Source of the DNA: JAYRWD01 sp041918255 | GTDB taxonomy: Bacteria > Patescibacteriota > Dojkabacteria > B142 > WJKM01 | Direction of reading: 5' to 3' | Length of the DNA: 18,660 nt | NCBI GenBank assembly: GCA_041918255.1 | Contig: JAYRWD010000063.1 | Coordinates: 1-18,660 of the forward strand | Part shown: piece by piece, positions 1 to 7,361 of the stretch | Numbering within the stretch: position 1 is the stretch's first letter | Layout of the letters: every line of letters begins with the position of its first letter | The notes under the pieces: generated by a model | Told to the model about the DNA's origin: nothing | What the model saw: only the letters and a program-made list of their open reading frames with translations | Databases searched by the model: none | Position numbers and translations under genes: made by a program

Positions 1-78
1 GTATCGACAGTGGGATTAGATGAGGATAAGATAAGGAGGTATGTAAAGTGGCAACAAGAGAGGGAGCAGAGAGGATGA
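1..78 (+). CDS. tnpA: IS200/IS605 transposase TnpA, C-terminal fragment (window edge)
   Basis: Frame 1 is open from the window edge to TGA at 76-78 and encodes 25 residues beginning VSTVGLDEDKIRRYVKWQ. The STVG-L-(D/N)E-x-x-I-R-x-Y-(V/I) pattern is the usual C-terminal strand and helix of Y1 (HUH) transposases of the IS200/IS605 family, which excise and insert single-stranded DNA. The catalytic HUH and Tyr residues lie upstream of the window and cannot be checked. The hairpin right after the stop, where this family carries its right-end recognition hairpin, supports the call. No tnpB follows, so this side looks IS200-like. Confidence 0.75.
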   Translation, partial: VSTVGLDEDKIRRYVKWQQEREQRG

Positions 79-93
79 TTATTTAATATAAAT

Positions 94-135
94 GCCTTTC
101 AGGCTAGAGCTATGCCACCACCTATGGTGGTGGTA
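94..135 (+). mobile_element. Right-end hairpin of IS200/IS605 element
   Basis: A perfect 8-bp palindrome, CCACCACC-TAT-GGTGGTGG (115-122/126-133), can extend by a G-T and a T-A pair at its base. A smaller hairpin, GCCT-TTC-AGGC (94-104), precedes it. IS200/IS605 elements have no terminal inverted repeats; TnpA binds subterminal hairpins near each end and cuts a few bases outside them. The position 16-37 nt after the transposase stop fits the right end. The cleavage site is probably within the following 10-20 nt but cannot be fixed without an empty site. Confidence 0.65.
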
Positions 136-455
136 ATTAACAGTCTATCGATTATCTTCATCACGATAACTTCTTAGCGCATGAGAAATGTAGCAGAACT
201 TTATAAAATTTTTTGTAACAACATAAAAATATATAGTATCGGAAATGAACTTCCTAGAAATCACCTCGACGCGGACAGACAAAAATTATACCCTTTTGTT
301 GTGTTCGTTCAGTTTTGTATAAAAATTAATATACTTAAATATTATCATAAGTTGCGATTCTAAAGCTGAGAACACTATTGTAAAGACTATTAACAAGTAT
401 CATATTCCTAAGAATTTCCAGAAAGCAGTTTAAGTTATTCTCAAAAACTTCGTAA
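136..455. other. Intergenic, no convincing gene
   Basis: This is an AT-rich gap between the insertion-sequence end and the 3' end of the M20 peptidase gene. A 60-codon plus-strand ORF at 181-363 has no recognisable domain, promoter or ribosome-binding site. A short second frame (323-433) reads more like protein at its end (ENTIVKTINKYHIPKNF) but has no start, so it may be a relic of a gene broken by the insertion. No strong terminator hairpin is seen downstream of the minus-strand operon. Confidence 0.5.
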
Positions 456-1565
456 TTAGGTGTCGTAATTATATCTAGCAGCAGGCTGAACAAATTCTGA
501 AAGAAATATCAATAATTCCTCCATATCACCTAAATTGACATATTCTGTATATTGATGGGCAAGATAATATGCTGATCCAACTGGTACACAGCATATACCG
601 TGAGCATTAATCACATTTGCATCACTTCCACCAAAGGTATGATAATAATTTTCTTTTAGATTCATTTTTTTATACGTTGCATGCAAACGATTAAAAAGTC
701 TATGTTTCTTTTCGAGTTTATATCCCTCAAATTCAAGTTTAGAACTAATATTAATCTTTCCCCTCATACTTCTACCAATTTTTTGAATTTTAGATTCGAT
801 TTTCCTAGCTGTTGCAAGCATTTTTTGGGTACTAAAACTTCTCATCTCCGCCTTAAAATTAGCCTCGCCAGGGACACTATTTACAGCTGTACCGCCCGAT
901 AAAACACCAATGTTAAAACTTACTCCCGGCTCTGGTTCGCCTTGTTTAAGATTTGCTATTATATGAGATATTATTTCTATAGCGTTAATACCATCTTTGT
1001 AATCTCTAGAATGCACAGTCTTACCTTTAACAGTAACATTAAGCCTATAAAACGAAGGTGCTTGAATAACTACATTGGTACAAGGTCCATCTTCATCTAT
1101 CACTAGTCCAATCTTAGATTTCAATAATGAATAATCAAGGTTTATTGCCCCATGTAATCCAGCCTCTTCACCTCGCGTAAATACAAATTCAATTGGATTA
1201 GTTTTAATATTATATTCTTTGATATACGAGGCAAGTTCTAATAATACTGCAAGACCAGATTTTGGATCAGCACCCAAAATTGATTTACCCGTAGCACTAA
1301 TGATATCTCCGTCGATTTTATAATCAAGGTTTGGTACGTTCTCTGGTATATCAAGATGTGTATTTAACATGATTGGCTCACCTTCTCCATCTAGATAAGC
1401 AATAAGATTTTCGAAAGAATCTCTTTGGAGACGTATGCCTATTTTTTTCAAAAATTCCTCGCAATATTTGATTACTTTGTTCTCTTGCTCATAAATCTCG
1501 TCAATATGAATAAGGTCAAGAAAAGTCCTCTGTAGCTTATGTTTAAACGATGATTGATTTTTCAT
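456..1565 (-). CDS. M20-family metallopeptidase, PepT-like
   Basis: The encoded protein is a 369-aa zinc-dependent exopeptidase or amidohydrolase of the M20 clan, closest by motif to peptidase T-like proteins. From the ATG at 1565 the dinuclear-metal and catalytic motifs appear in order: THLD (His70, Asp72), GADPKSG (bridging Asp100), RGEEAGLHG (catalytic Glu133, ligand Glu134), IDEDG (Asp159) and a C-terminal YLAHQYTEYV (His337). The dimerisation insert begins near KGKTVHS (about 180). A longer frame begins with TTG at 1586 inside the methyltransferase gene. The ATG at 1565, one base after the upstream TAA, is preferred because it gives a normal N-terminus. It is the last gene of the operon and no signal peptide is seen, so it is cytoplasmic. 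It could trim or hydrolyse the product of the upstream ligase. The exact substrate is unknown; the fold assignment is strong. Confidence 0.88.
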   Translation of the reverse strand: MKNQSSFKHKLQRTFLDLIHIDEIYEQENKVIKYCEEFLKKIGIRLQRDSFENLIAYLDGEGEPIMLNTHLDIPENVPNLDYKIDGDIISATGKSILGADPKSGLAVLLELASYIKEYNIKTNPIEFVFTRGEEAGLHGAINLDYSLLKSKIGLVIDEDGPCTNVVIQAPSFYRLNVTVKGKTVHSRDYKDGINAIEIISHIIANLKQGEPEPGVSFNIGVLSGGTAVNSVPGEANFKAEMRSFSTQKMLATARKIESKIQKIGRSMRGKINISSKLEFEGYKLEKKHRLFNRLHATYKKMNLKENYYHTFGGSDANVINAHGICCVPVGSAYYLAHQYTEYVNLGDMEELLIFLSEFVQPAARYNYDT

Positions 1566-1566
1566 A

Positions 1567-2445
1567 TTATTTTTTAACAGCAACAAATAGTTGATTCGGC
1601 TTTCCCATCATACCTAAATCATTGTCGGTATCATTTCTTACTTTATGATACTGGGAATATTCTTCCATTGGACCCATATGATGTAATGTCATGCCAACCT
1701 GTACAAATTGTTCTCGTAATAGATCAATATTTACAATACGTTTAGTGTACGAATGAAAAGGTACCAAGTTTCGTCCCACAAGATCTTTTACTTCGCATGT
1801 AAGATGTAGTATTCCTGAATTGTCATCAACTGGTTCATAGCGTCTCGTCCTTCTATCAAAAACAGGTATTATACTTCCATTTTCCATTATTAATTTATCC
1901 TCCCACATTGTGTCTAATACCTCGCCTATTTGTGGGTTATATCCATCACACACATAATCAAAAACAAGAATGCCGTTTGGCAACAAAACATCTGATAAAG
2001 CTCGAAGAAACTCGAGATGCCCTCCTTCATCTGTTACGTCTCCAAGACTGTTACCCATGAGTACGGCAAGGGCAAATTTGTTTCGGTTATACATGAATAA
2101 GCATGTTTCACGAATGTCTGCTTGGTAAATTGATGCATTATCTTTGAAAATGGCGCCATATTTTTCATATCCCATTTGTAAACTCATTTCTGATAAATCT
2201 ACCACAACCACATCTCTAATACCTGTTTGAAGAAAATGGGGCACATGACGCATCGTACCACCACAAGGAACATACACACAAAGAGGAAGAGGTCTGTCAT
2301 CGTTAAATAAATTCCACATTTTTTTAACAACAGTAACTTCTGCTTGGCTCAGTATTTCGTCAAAATGAATTTCACCTTTCAACCTCATCAGAAGGGCATT
2401 ATCATAATGTCGAATCACCATATCATTTAAATTTACTTTATTCAT
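1567..2445 (-). CDS. Class I SAM-dependent methyltransferase
   Basis: The encoded protein is a 292-aa Rossmann-fold methyltransferase. Motif I is VYVPCGGTMRHVPHF (about 58-72), a variant of the glycine-rich SAM loop. Motif II is VVVVDLSEMSL (about 79-90), whose acidic residue should bind the ribose. The next core strand appears as ALAVLMGNSLGDVTDEG (about 125-142), followed by LLPNGILVFDYVCDG (about 153-167). The C-terminal half (RRTRRYEPVDD, EVKDL, SYTKRIVNIDLL) resembles the extra beta region of small-molecule methyltransferases rather than nucleic-acid enzymes. It starts 8 nt after the ligase stop and ends 1 nt before the peptidase ATG, so the three genes form one transcription unit. The acceptor substrate is unknown; the ligase product is a reasonable guess by position. 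No signal peptide or membrane segment. Confidence 0.82.
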   Translation of the reverse strand: MNKVNLNDMVIRHYDNALLMRLKGEIHFDEILSQAEVTVVKKMWNLFNDDRPLPLCVYVPCGGTMRHVPHFLQTGIRDVVVVDLSEMSLQMGYEKYGAIFKDNASIYQADIRETCLFMYNRNKFALAVLMGNSLGDVTDEGGHLEFLRALSDVLLPNGILVFDYVCDGYNPQIGEVLDTMWEDKLIMENGSIIPVFDRRTRRYEPVDDNSGILHLTCEVKDLVGRNLVPFHSYTKRIVNIDLLREQFVQVGMTLHHMGPMEEYSQYHKVRNDTDNDLGMMGKPNQLFVAVKK

Positions 2446-2453
2446 TTTTTTTA

Positions 2454-5400
2454 TTAATCAACAAAAATTGCCGGAGCCATAGCTGCATTTGTGGCACCAT
2501 GTACTTTAACAAAATCCTCCCCCTTACCGACGGGGGTAACAGTTACTATACCATTGCCAGCCCTGGCTACAACATGTCCATTCTTAGCTGGCTCTAAATA
2601 AGCTGTCAAAAAAGGATTAACACGAGCACCTGCTCTTGGAACTAACAACAATTCACCTGTTTTAGAATATGTCTCTGGTTCATCAACAAAAATCGCAACT
2701 CTTTCACAACCTGTAGCGGAAATCCTGCGTGACCTGAAATCTTCTCCAGTTCTAGGCTCGTCATAAGGAACATTGTTTACAAGTCTTTGTAAAATATAAG
2801 GAATTTCAGCGTCCGAGGCTTGCAACAATAGTGCTTGCCAAGCACTTTCACCCATTTTCGCGCCCATAAATACTCCTCTTGCACCCCAATCATACATACC
2901 GAATTGGGGATCAACCGCTAATTTTAGCACCCAATTTTCTCGGTGATTCCAAGCATCTATAAATATAGTATCTAGATGTCGATCTAATGTTTCATCGCCA
3001 GTTGTTTGATTCGGATGTTTCAAAATATTACTACTTGCAACCATGGATGAAAAACTATGCATCATTTGTTCGACTTTCGCCTGATCAAATCCCATTCTAC
3101 CTAAAGCTTTAGTTATCACATCCATACATCCAGGAATTGAAAAAACCGCCATACCCAGCTTGCTGTGAACAAAACCAGATAACCACGGGTCGTTAAAAAT
3201 CATAAGATCTTTACCTTGTCTGTCGTAAATTCCCATGGCAATTCTCTTCATCTTTTCGGCTATTGCCTTAGATGCTTCGATTAACGTATTTCCAGAACCA
3301 TTGCGGATAGTGTAAATATCATCACAATATATATATCGCTTTAAACGTTCTTCCCACAAACCCATTGGCGGTATTCCAGTCAACTTATATATAACATTTG
3401 TCTCCTCACGTATACGATTAAGCTCTTTTTCAAGAGCTTGTCGATCAACTGCTCCGTTAATACCAATAAAATTTGATTTAAGAACATTTTCTAAGGGAAT
3501 CCCTAAAACAGCCGCAACTCTCTCAGGCTTCAACAATACATTTACGTAATACCGCGCCGGATCCTTAATAAAATTCCATGGGTACGCGAAATGAAAGACA
3601 AACCCGGATTCTAAGGAACTGTCATCACTTTCCATGAGTTCTTCAAGTGTAACGAGACGAACGTTTATTCCATGCTTCGTTTCCATTTCATTTTGAAGAA
3701 CAAGAAGATCTGGCCTATATTCAGACCACTCTTCTGTCATAAGTATTGTCAAATAGTTTCTGTTACAACCTTTAGGGACTCTAATCTCCTGCATCATATC
3801 GACTATATGTTGAACTGCGTTCGATTGTTCGCCAACAGAGTGACCTTCATGCAATATTCGTTGCATACCTAATCCACCCGGTGCACTCTCAAGCTCTGTT
3901 GCTACCATACGCACTTGTCCTCCAGAGTCTAATATTCTTGCAAAATCAGGGCGAGTTAGAACTAATGGTGAATTCAATCTTCCTCCTTGTGGTAGATAGT
4001 CAGGAACCTTGAAGGTTATTGTTGCTGCAATTGCTCTACAAAGAGACATTAACCCCTCATACTCTGGTGATCCCGGAGGATATTTTGCATCTTGTGCTAA
4101 TCTATACGGATCGGAAACGGCATGCTTTACAAATGTTGCTATAAGAGTTAAAGCGCTCATAAAATTAATGTAGAGTTCTCTATGAGGAATTTCCATTGTA
4201 GCTTCTAACAATCTCCATGGCACTCGAGCCATCCCTTCTAATCCTCTTTTTCGTAATCGAGCTGCCCTTTCTCTGATATGTGGTGTGTCATACATAGTAT
4301 CTGAAATACCGTGTTGGTCCATTGCTCCGGTATGTAGAGCAATCAAACGATCAAATGTTCCCCCTTCTGTTTCGATAAGTCGTTCGGCCCGACTGAAAAC
4401 CCTGTCGTAGTCAATAACTGGCATTAAGGGCAAATTTGAATAATCTGTCGATTCATCAGCAATCATGCCCATTTCATATAATAAAGTACTGAGAAGCTGT
4501 GTGCTAATTAGTCTGGCCAGAAGTCGTTGTCTTGTTTCATTATCTAGCTGTTGCTCTTCAAAAAGTGCTAAATGAACTTTACATTTTTGTTGCAGCGAGG
4601 GAGGAAATGTATTGATAGCAAGAACAATATTTTCTAAACCAACAGAGCTCCAATGCCTATATCCTTCGTGTAATAATTGATTTATAGCGGCTTGTTCCAA
4701 ATTTGCTGCGCCCGCACGAAGAAGCATATCCTCGGCGGCTGAACTTAAATGGTCGGTCACGATCTGGTGTTGTACAATAAAACTATCCCAAGTTTCAGGA
4801 GTCTGAGTCAAAAGAAAACTAATAAGTGATTCATCTAATCTACCGAGTTCATAATAGTTTGTTGTTCCATCTGAATTTCGCGGGGATGGAACAGAAGCTG
4901 CTCTCCCACTATCTGTAATTACACCTTCGGCTCTGCTTTGTCTTCCAGATGAAGCACCTCTCGCTCCAGAAACGACTTGCGTTAGTACCTCACACTGTGC
5001 GGGAAGCCAAATATTTTCCAAATGTTCTTTGAGTTTGGGCGGAATTCTATCAAAATGCCTGCCAATTATTTCTTCAAAGGTTGGAACTGTAAATTCTCCA
5101 ACCATTCTGCGAGTCATCTCGGCTATGATTTTACTTTTATGCATTCGTAGCCCTGCTTGATCTAATTGCTGGCCTACCGTTTGTCCTATCGTTCCTAATC
5201 TCAATCCAGCCATATCAGGAGCTAATACTTGTGCTTTACCGTATGCTGGCGTAATATATCTAACATTCCCACCTGAATCAATTTCAAAAACCAAAGGCTT
5301 ACCAGGTGTTAGAAGAGCTCTTGCATTTTGTAAATCAATAGCCTCGGCATCAGGATCCCCTTGAATTATTGATAAACTAGACAGTTGTTCTGTCACTGTG

Positions 5401-5888
5401 CAAAGGCATATAGTCTTATCACCTATCGTAGTTAATCGAGCTGCCGTTCCATCACTTACCATGGCATGTATTAAGGGATCTATAGTCATTCTTACAACTT
5501 GCTTTTGATTTCTGATAAGTGGAGTGTCTCCTTGCCTGAGTTCCTCGCGACCTTCCAATGTTTCATATGGTTTGCGAGCGGTAGGATCATCTATTATTCT
5601 GCTTATTGCTGGGTGAATAACCCTAGACTGAGCAGGGTTTCGTGAATTATAAATCAGTGTTAATTGGGCATCTTCACCATCTCCAACATCTTCATCTAGA
5701 GACATACCAGTTCGGGCGTGAAACCATGCACGAACTTCTGGAGTTAACACACCAACTCTACATTCTTCTCCCTTATTCAAGACCGCCCAAGCTTTCGGAG
5801 CAGTTAAATTCGGAAATAATACAATTTGTTTATCCACCGGATGTATGAAAAACAATTGTTCATTCGAACCTACTGCCTCTGTCATCAT
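2454..5888 (-). CDS. Large protein with C-terminal circularly permuted ATP-grasp ligase domain
   Basis: This 1144-aa protein is the first gene of the operon. The last ~500 residues carry the ordered signature of circularly permuted ATP-grasp enzymes (glutathionylspermidine-synthase-like): RPDFARIL near 646, the acidic ELESAPGGLG near 665-674, a strand-helix pair with PDLLVLQNEME near 726, NDPWLSGFVHSKLG near 899-911, and the nucleotide-binding WVLKLAV...GARGVFMG with Lys989 and the loop at 1002-1009. Helix ESAWQALL and YILQRLV (about 1032) follow. Such enzymes activate a carboxylate as acyl phosphate and join it to an amine. The first ~640 residues match nothing I recognise; they look mostly alpha-helical, with a low-complexity Ser/Arg/Gly stretch near 305-335. 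Arg is used about as often as Lys, unlike the Lys-rich neighbours, which hints at a different ancestry. Start: two tandem ATGs at 5888 and 5885, no Shine-Dalgarno. The ligase call is good; the substrate is unknown. Confidence 0.72.
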   Translation of the reverse strand: MMTEAVGSNEQLFFIHPVDKQIVLFPNLTAPKAWAVLNKGEECRVGVLTPEVRAWFHARTGMSLDEDVGDGEDAQLTLIYNSRNPAQSRVIHPAISRIIDDPTARKPYETLEGREELRQGDTPLIRNQKQVVRMTIDPLIHAMVSDGTAARLTTIGDKTICLCTVTEQLSSLSIIQGDPDAEAIDLQNARALLTPGKPLVFEIDSGGNVRYITPAYGKAQVLAPDMAGLRLGTIGQTVGQQLDQAGLRMHKSKIIAEMTRRMVGEFTVPTFEEIIGRHFDRIPPKLKEHLENIWLPAQCEVLTQVVSGARGASSGRQSRAEGVITDSGRAASVPSPRNSDGTTNYYELGRLDESLISFLLTQTPETWDSFIVQHQIVTDHLSSAAEDMLLRAGAANLEQAAINQLLHEGYRHWSSVGLENIVLAINTFPPSLQQKCKVHLALFEEQQLDNETRQRLLARLISTQLLSTLLYEMGMIADESTDYSNLPLMPVIDYDRVFSRAERLIETEGGTFDRLIALHTGAMDQHGISDTMYDTPHIRERAARLRKRGLEGMARVPWRLLEATMEIPHRELYINFMSALTLIATFVKHAVSDPYRLAQDAKYPPGSPEYEGLMSLCRAIAATITFKVPDYLPQGGRLNSPLVLTRPDFARILDSGGQVRMVATELESAPGGLGMQRILHEGHSVGEQSNAVQHIVDMMQEIRVPKGCNRNYLTILMTEEWSEYRPDLLVLQNEMETKHGINVRLVTLEELMESDDSSLESGFVFHFAYPWNFIKDPARYYVNVLLKPERVAAVLGIPLENVLKSNFIGINGAVDRQALEKELNRIREETNVIYKLTGIPPMGLWEERLKRYIYCDDIYTIRNGSGNTLIEASKAIAEKMKRIAMGIYDRQGKDLMIFNDPWLSGFVHSKLGMAVFSIPGCMDVITKALGRMGFDQAKVEQMMHSFSSMVASSNILKHPNQTTGDETLDRHLDTIFIDAWNHRENWVLKLAVDPQFGMYDWGARGVFMGAKMGESAWQALLLQASDAEIPYILQRLVNNVPYDEPRTGEDFRSRRISATGCERVAIFVDEPETYSKTGELLLVPRAGARVNPFLTAYLEPAKNGHVVARAGNGIVTVTPVGKGEDFVKVHGATNAAMAPAIFVD

Positions 5889-5975
5889 TTGGAATATTAA
5901 AATTAGATATTAGATCTGTTTTTCTATGATTCGGTACACGTCGTGCATAGGAACAAAAATTAACCACTGCTCAAA

Positions 5976-6037
5976 TAAAAAAACCTCCCTTTCGGGAGGT
6001 ATAATTAAAAATTTATATTTTATCTAAATTACCTCCC
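5976..6037 (-). terminator. Transcription attenuator: intrinsic terminator with competing antiterminator
   Basis: On the minus strand the RNA contains GGGAGGT (6037-6031), ACCTCCC (6000-5994), a GAAA loop, GGGAGGT (5989-5983) and then TTTTTTATTT. The second and third segments form a 7-bp GNRA-capped terminator with a U-run. The first segment is identical to the third and can pair with the second instead, giving an 8-bp antiterminator (GGGAGGTA with TACCTCCC). An upstream TTACCT (6096-6091) can in turn pair with AGGTAA (6034-6029) and mask the first segment. This 1-2/2-3/3-4 arrangement is that of amino-acid operon attenuators. It lies between the promoter and the ligase start, so it should gate the whole operon. 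Confidence 0.8.
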
Positions 6038-6107
6038 AACTAAAATAATCTACCCAAAAGTAGTGAGTAGATAAGTTTATAATTGTAAAAAGGTAACTAT
6101 TTCTCAC
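6024..6107 (-). CDS. Putative leader peptide, 27 codons, aromatic-rich
   Basis: A GTG-initiated frame runs from 6107 to TAG at 6026-6024, starting about 18 nt after the predicted transcript start. In residues 15-24 it encodes HYFWVDYFSW, so seven of ten consecutive codons are for aromatic residues or His, including two Trp. The frame runs through the first antiterminator strand, and its stop lies just past it. A ribosome that finishes would cover that strand and allow termination; a ribosome stalled at the Tyr/Phe/Trp codons would leave it free and allow read-through. This is the logic of trp/phe-type leaders. Weak points are the GTG start, the lack of a Shine-Dalgarno (as elsewhere in the window) and the shortness of the frame. 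Confidence 0.5.
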   Translation of the reverse strand: MRNSYLFTIINLSTHYFWVDYFSWEVI

Positions 6108-6131
6108 TTCTATTGTAAAAAAGTTAAAGTT

Positions 6132-6159
6132 ATTATATCATCACGCTATCGGGTGTCAA
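6132..6159 (-). promoter_or_regulatory. Sigma70-type promoter of the ligase operon
   Basis: On the minus strand a perfect TTGACA (6159-6154) is separated by 16 nt from a perfect TATAAT (6137-6132). Transcription should start near 6125, giving a leader of about 235 nt before the ligase ATG. This is the strongest promoter match in the window. A weaker divergent plus-strand pair, TTGTAA (6113-6118), 17 nt, TATCAT (6136-6141), overlaps it and may serve the M20 gene at 6190, so the two could interfere. Confidence 0.85.
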
Positions 6160-6189
6160 GAGGTTTTGCTTATTTTTTTGAAATTTTTC

Positions 6190-7263
6190 ATGACTAATTC
6201 AAAAGACCTCACAAATCTTGCCATAGCACTTATGAAATTACCTTCAACAAGTGACCAGCCAGACTTACTCAGCAAAGTGTTGGGATTAGCAACTGATGAG
6301 CTCAAAGAGTTCCCAATGAAAGAATTCGTTTCCAACGGAAAACGCTCCATACTTGTTTCAAACATAAAACCCGTACCTAAATATTTTAAACTCCTCCTAA
6401 ACGGACATCTAGACGTAATACCAGCACAAGCAGAATTGTTTAACCCTAAAATTATTAATGAAAAACTATATGGACGTGGGTCGCAAGACATGAAAGGACC
6501 CGCTGTTTGTTTGATCTCAGCTTTCAAAACATGCGCAAAAAAGGTTGACTACCCACTGGCTCTCCAGCTTGTCACTGATGAAGAGATCGGAGGTTTCGAC
6601 GGGACAAAATATCAAATTAACCAAGGAATCACAGCAGATTATGTGCTAGTAGGAGAATCCACTAATTTTGACATTAAATACGAGACCAAAGGAATTGTTT
6701 GGATAAAAATCACAATATCTGGCAAAACAGCTCATTCTGCATATCTATGGAACGGTCAAAATGCGATTAATGAAATGGCAAAAGTGATAATTAAATTAAA
6801 CAAAATACTTCCCTTCCCGACAAAAGAAGCGTGGCGTACCACCATGAATCCCTCGATCATTGAAACGACTAATACCACAAAAAACAAAGTTCCAGATAAC
6901 TGTTCATTGGTTTTGGATATACGCTACCCTTATGGCCAGAAAGCATTTTACTTAAAAAAAATAAAAAATGCTCTGCCCGAGAATGCTAAAGTCGAAATCC
7001 TGCTAGATGAGCCAGCGTTTCAGACAGAGAAAAATCATAAGTTTATAAAGCAAGTCCAAAAAGTAACAAAGGAAGTAACTGGTAGAAAGCCTAAATTAAT
7101 CAAAGGTCATGGAAGTTCTGATTTACGCTTTTTTCAGGGCAAATGCAATTCAGGGATTGAATTTGGACCTATCGAAGCCGGTTTACATTCAGATGACGAA
7201 TGGGTAGATATCCAAAGCTTGGTAGAGTTTTGTGAGATTATAAAAAAAGTCATACTATTGTAA
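6190..7263 (+). CDS. M20-family deacylase/peptidase, ArgE/DapE type
   Basis: The encoded protein is a 357-aa cytoplasmic zinc hydrolase of the ArgE/DapE/carboxypeptidase G2 group. Motifs from the ATG at 6190: NGHLDVIPA (His73, Asp75), GRGSQDMKGP (bridging Asp100), TDEEIGGFDG (Glu131 catalytic, Glu132 ligand), VGEST (Glu156), GKTAHSAYLWNGQNAI (dimerisation-domain start, near 178-193), VPDNCSLVLDIRYP and, near the end, GPIEAGLHSDDEWV with the last His ligand. The open frame extends back to TTG at 6166, adding eight hydrophobic residues; the ATG is preferred. In plus-strand context it diverges from the ligase operon, which holds another M20 enzyme, and shares its control region. It could be a biosynthetic deacylase or a dipeptidase; motifs alone cannot separate these. 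Confidence 0.87.
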   Translation: MTNSKDLTNLAIALMKLPSTSDQPDLLSKVLGLATDELKEFPMKEFVSNGKRSILVSNIKPVPKYFKLLLNGHLDVIPAQAELFNPKIINEKLYGRGSQDMKGPAVCLISAFKTCAKKVDYPLALQLVTDEEIGGFDGTKYQINQGITADYVLVGESTNFDIKYETKGIVWIKITISGKTAHSAYLWNGQNAINEMAKVIIKLNKILPFPTKEAWRTTMNPSIIETTNTTKNKVPDNCSLVLDIRYPYGQKAFYLKKIKNALPENAKVEILLDEPAFQTEKNHKFIKQVQKVTKEVTGRKPKLIKGHGSSDLRFFQGKCNSGIEFGPIEAGLHSDDEWVDIQSLVEFCEIIKKVILL

Positions 7264-7307
7264 AACTAAATAAAATAAGTACTGCCTAATATTTTCATAC
7301 TATCGGC

Positions 7308-7336
7308 TTGAATTATAAGGTTAAAAAGTATATAAT
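7308..7336 (+). promoter_or_regulatory. Promoter of the putative lipoprotein gene
   Basis: TTGAAT (7308-7313), a 17-nt spacer and a perfect TATAAT (7331-7336) place the transcript start near 7343. That is about 19 nt before the TTG start of the next frame and about 73 nt before its internal ATG. It lies 45 nt after the M20 stop, with no terminator hairpin between. Confidence 0.7.
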
Positions 7337-7361
7337 AGTTATATTTCAATTATTAAATTAA

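Noticed and set aside
181..433. Small plus-strand frames between the insertion-sequence end and the peptidase gene
   Set aside because: No start/promoter support for either; the second (323-433) could be a gene relic but is too short to claim.
5910..5948. 12-codon ATG frame between the attenuator and the ligase start
   Set aside because: Too short, no composition signal and no ribosome-binding site; likely chance.
6024..6107. The 27-residue frame as a graspetide-type precursor peptide for the ATP-grasp enzyme
   Set aside because: No repeated Thr/Ser plus Glu/Asp core, and a terminator separates it from the ligase gene; a leader peptide is the simpler reading.
5889..6125. T-box riboswitch as the regulator of the ligase operon
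   Set aside because: The leader has an antiterminator/terminator pair but lacks the conserved T-box bulge sequence (AGGGUGGNACCGCG-like) and an obvious specifier stem I, so a translated-leader model fits better.
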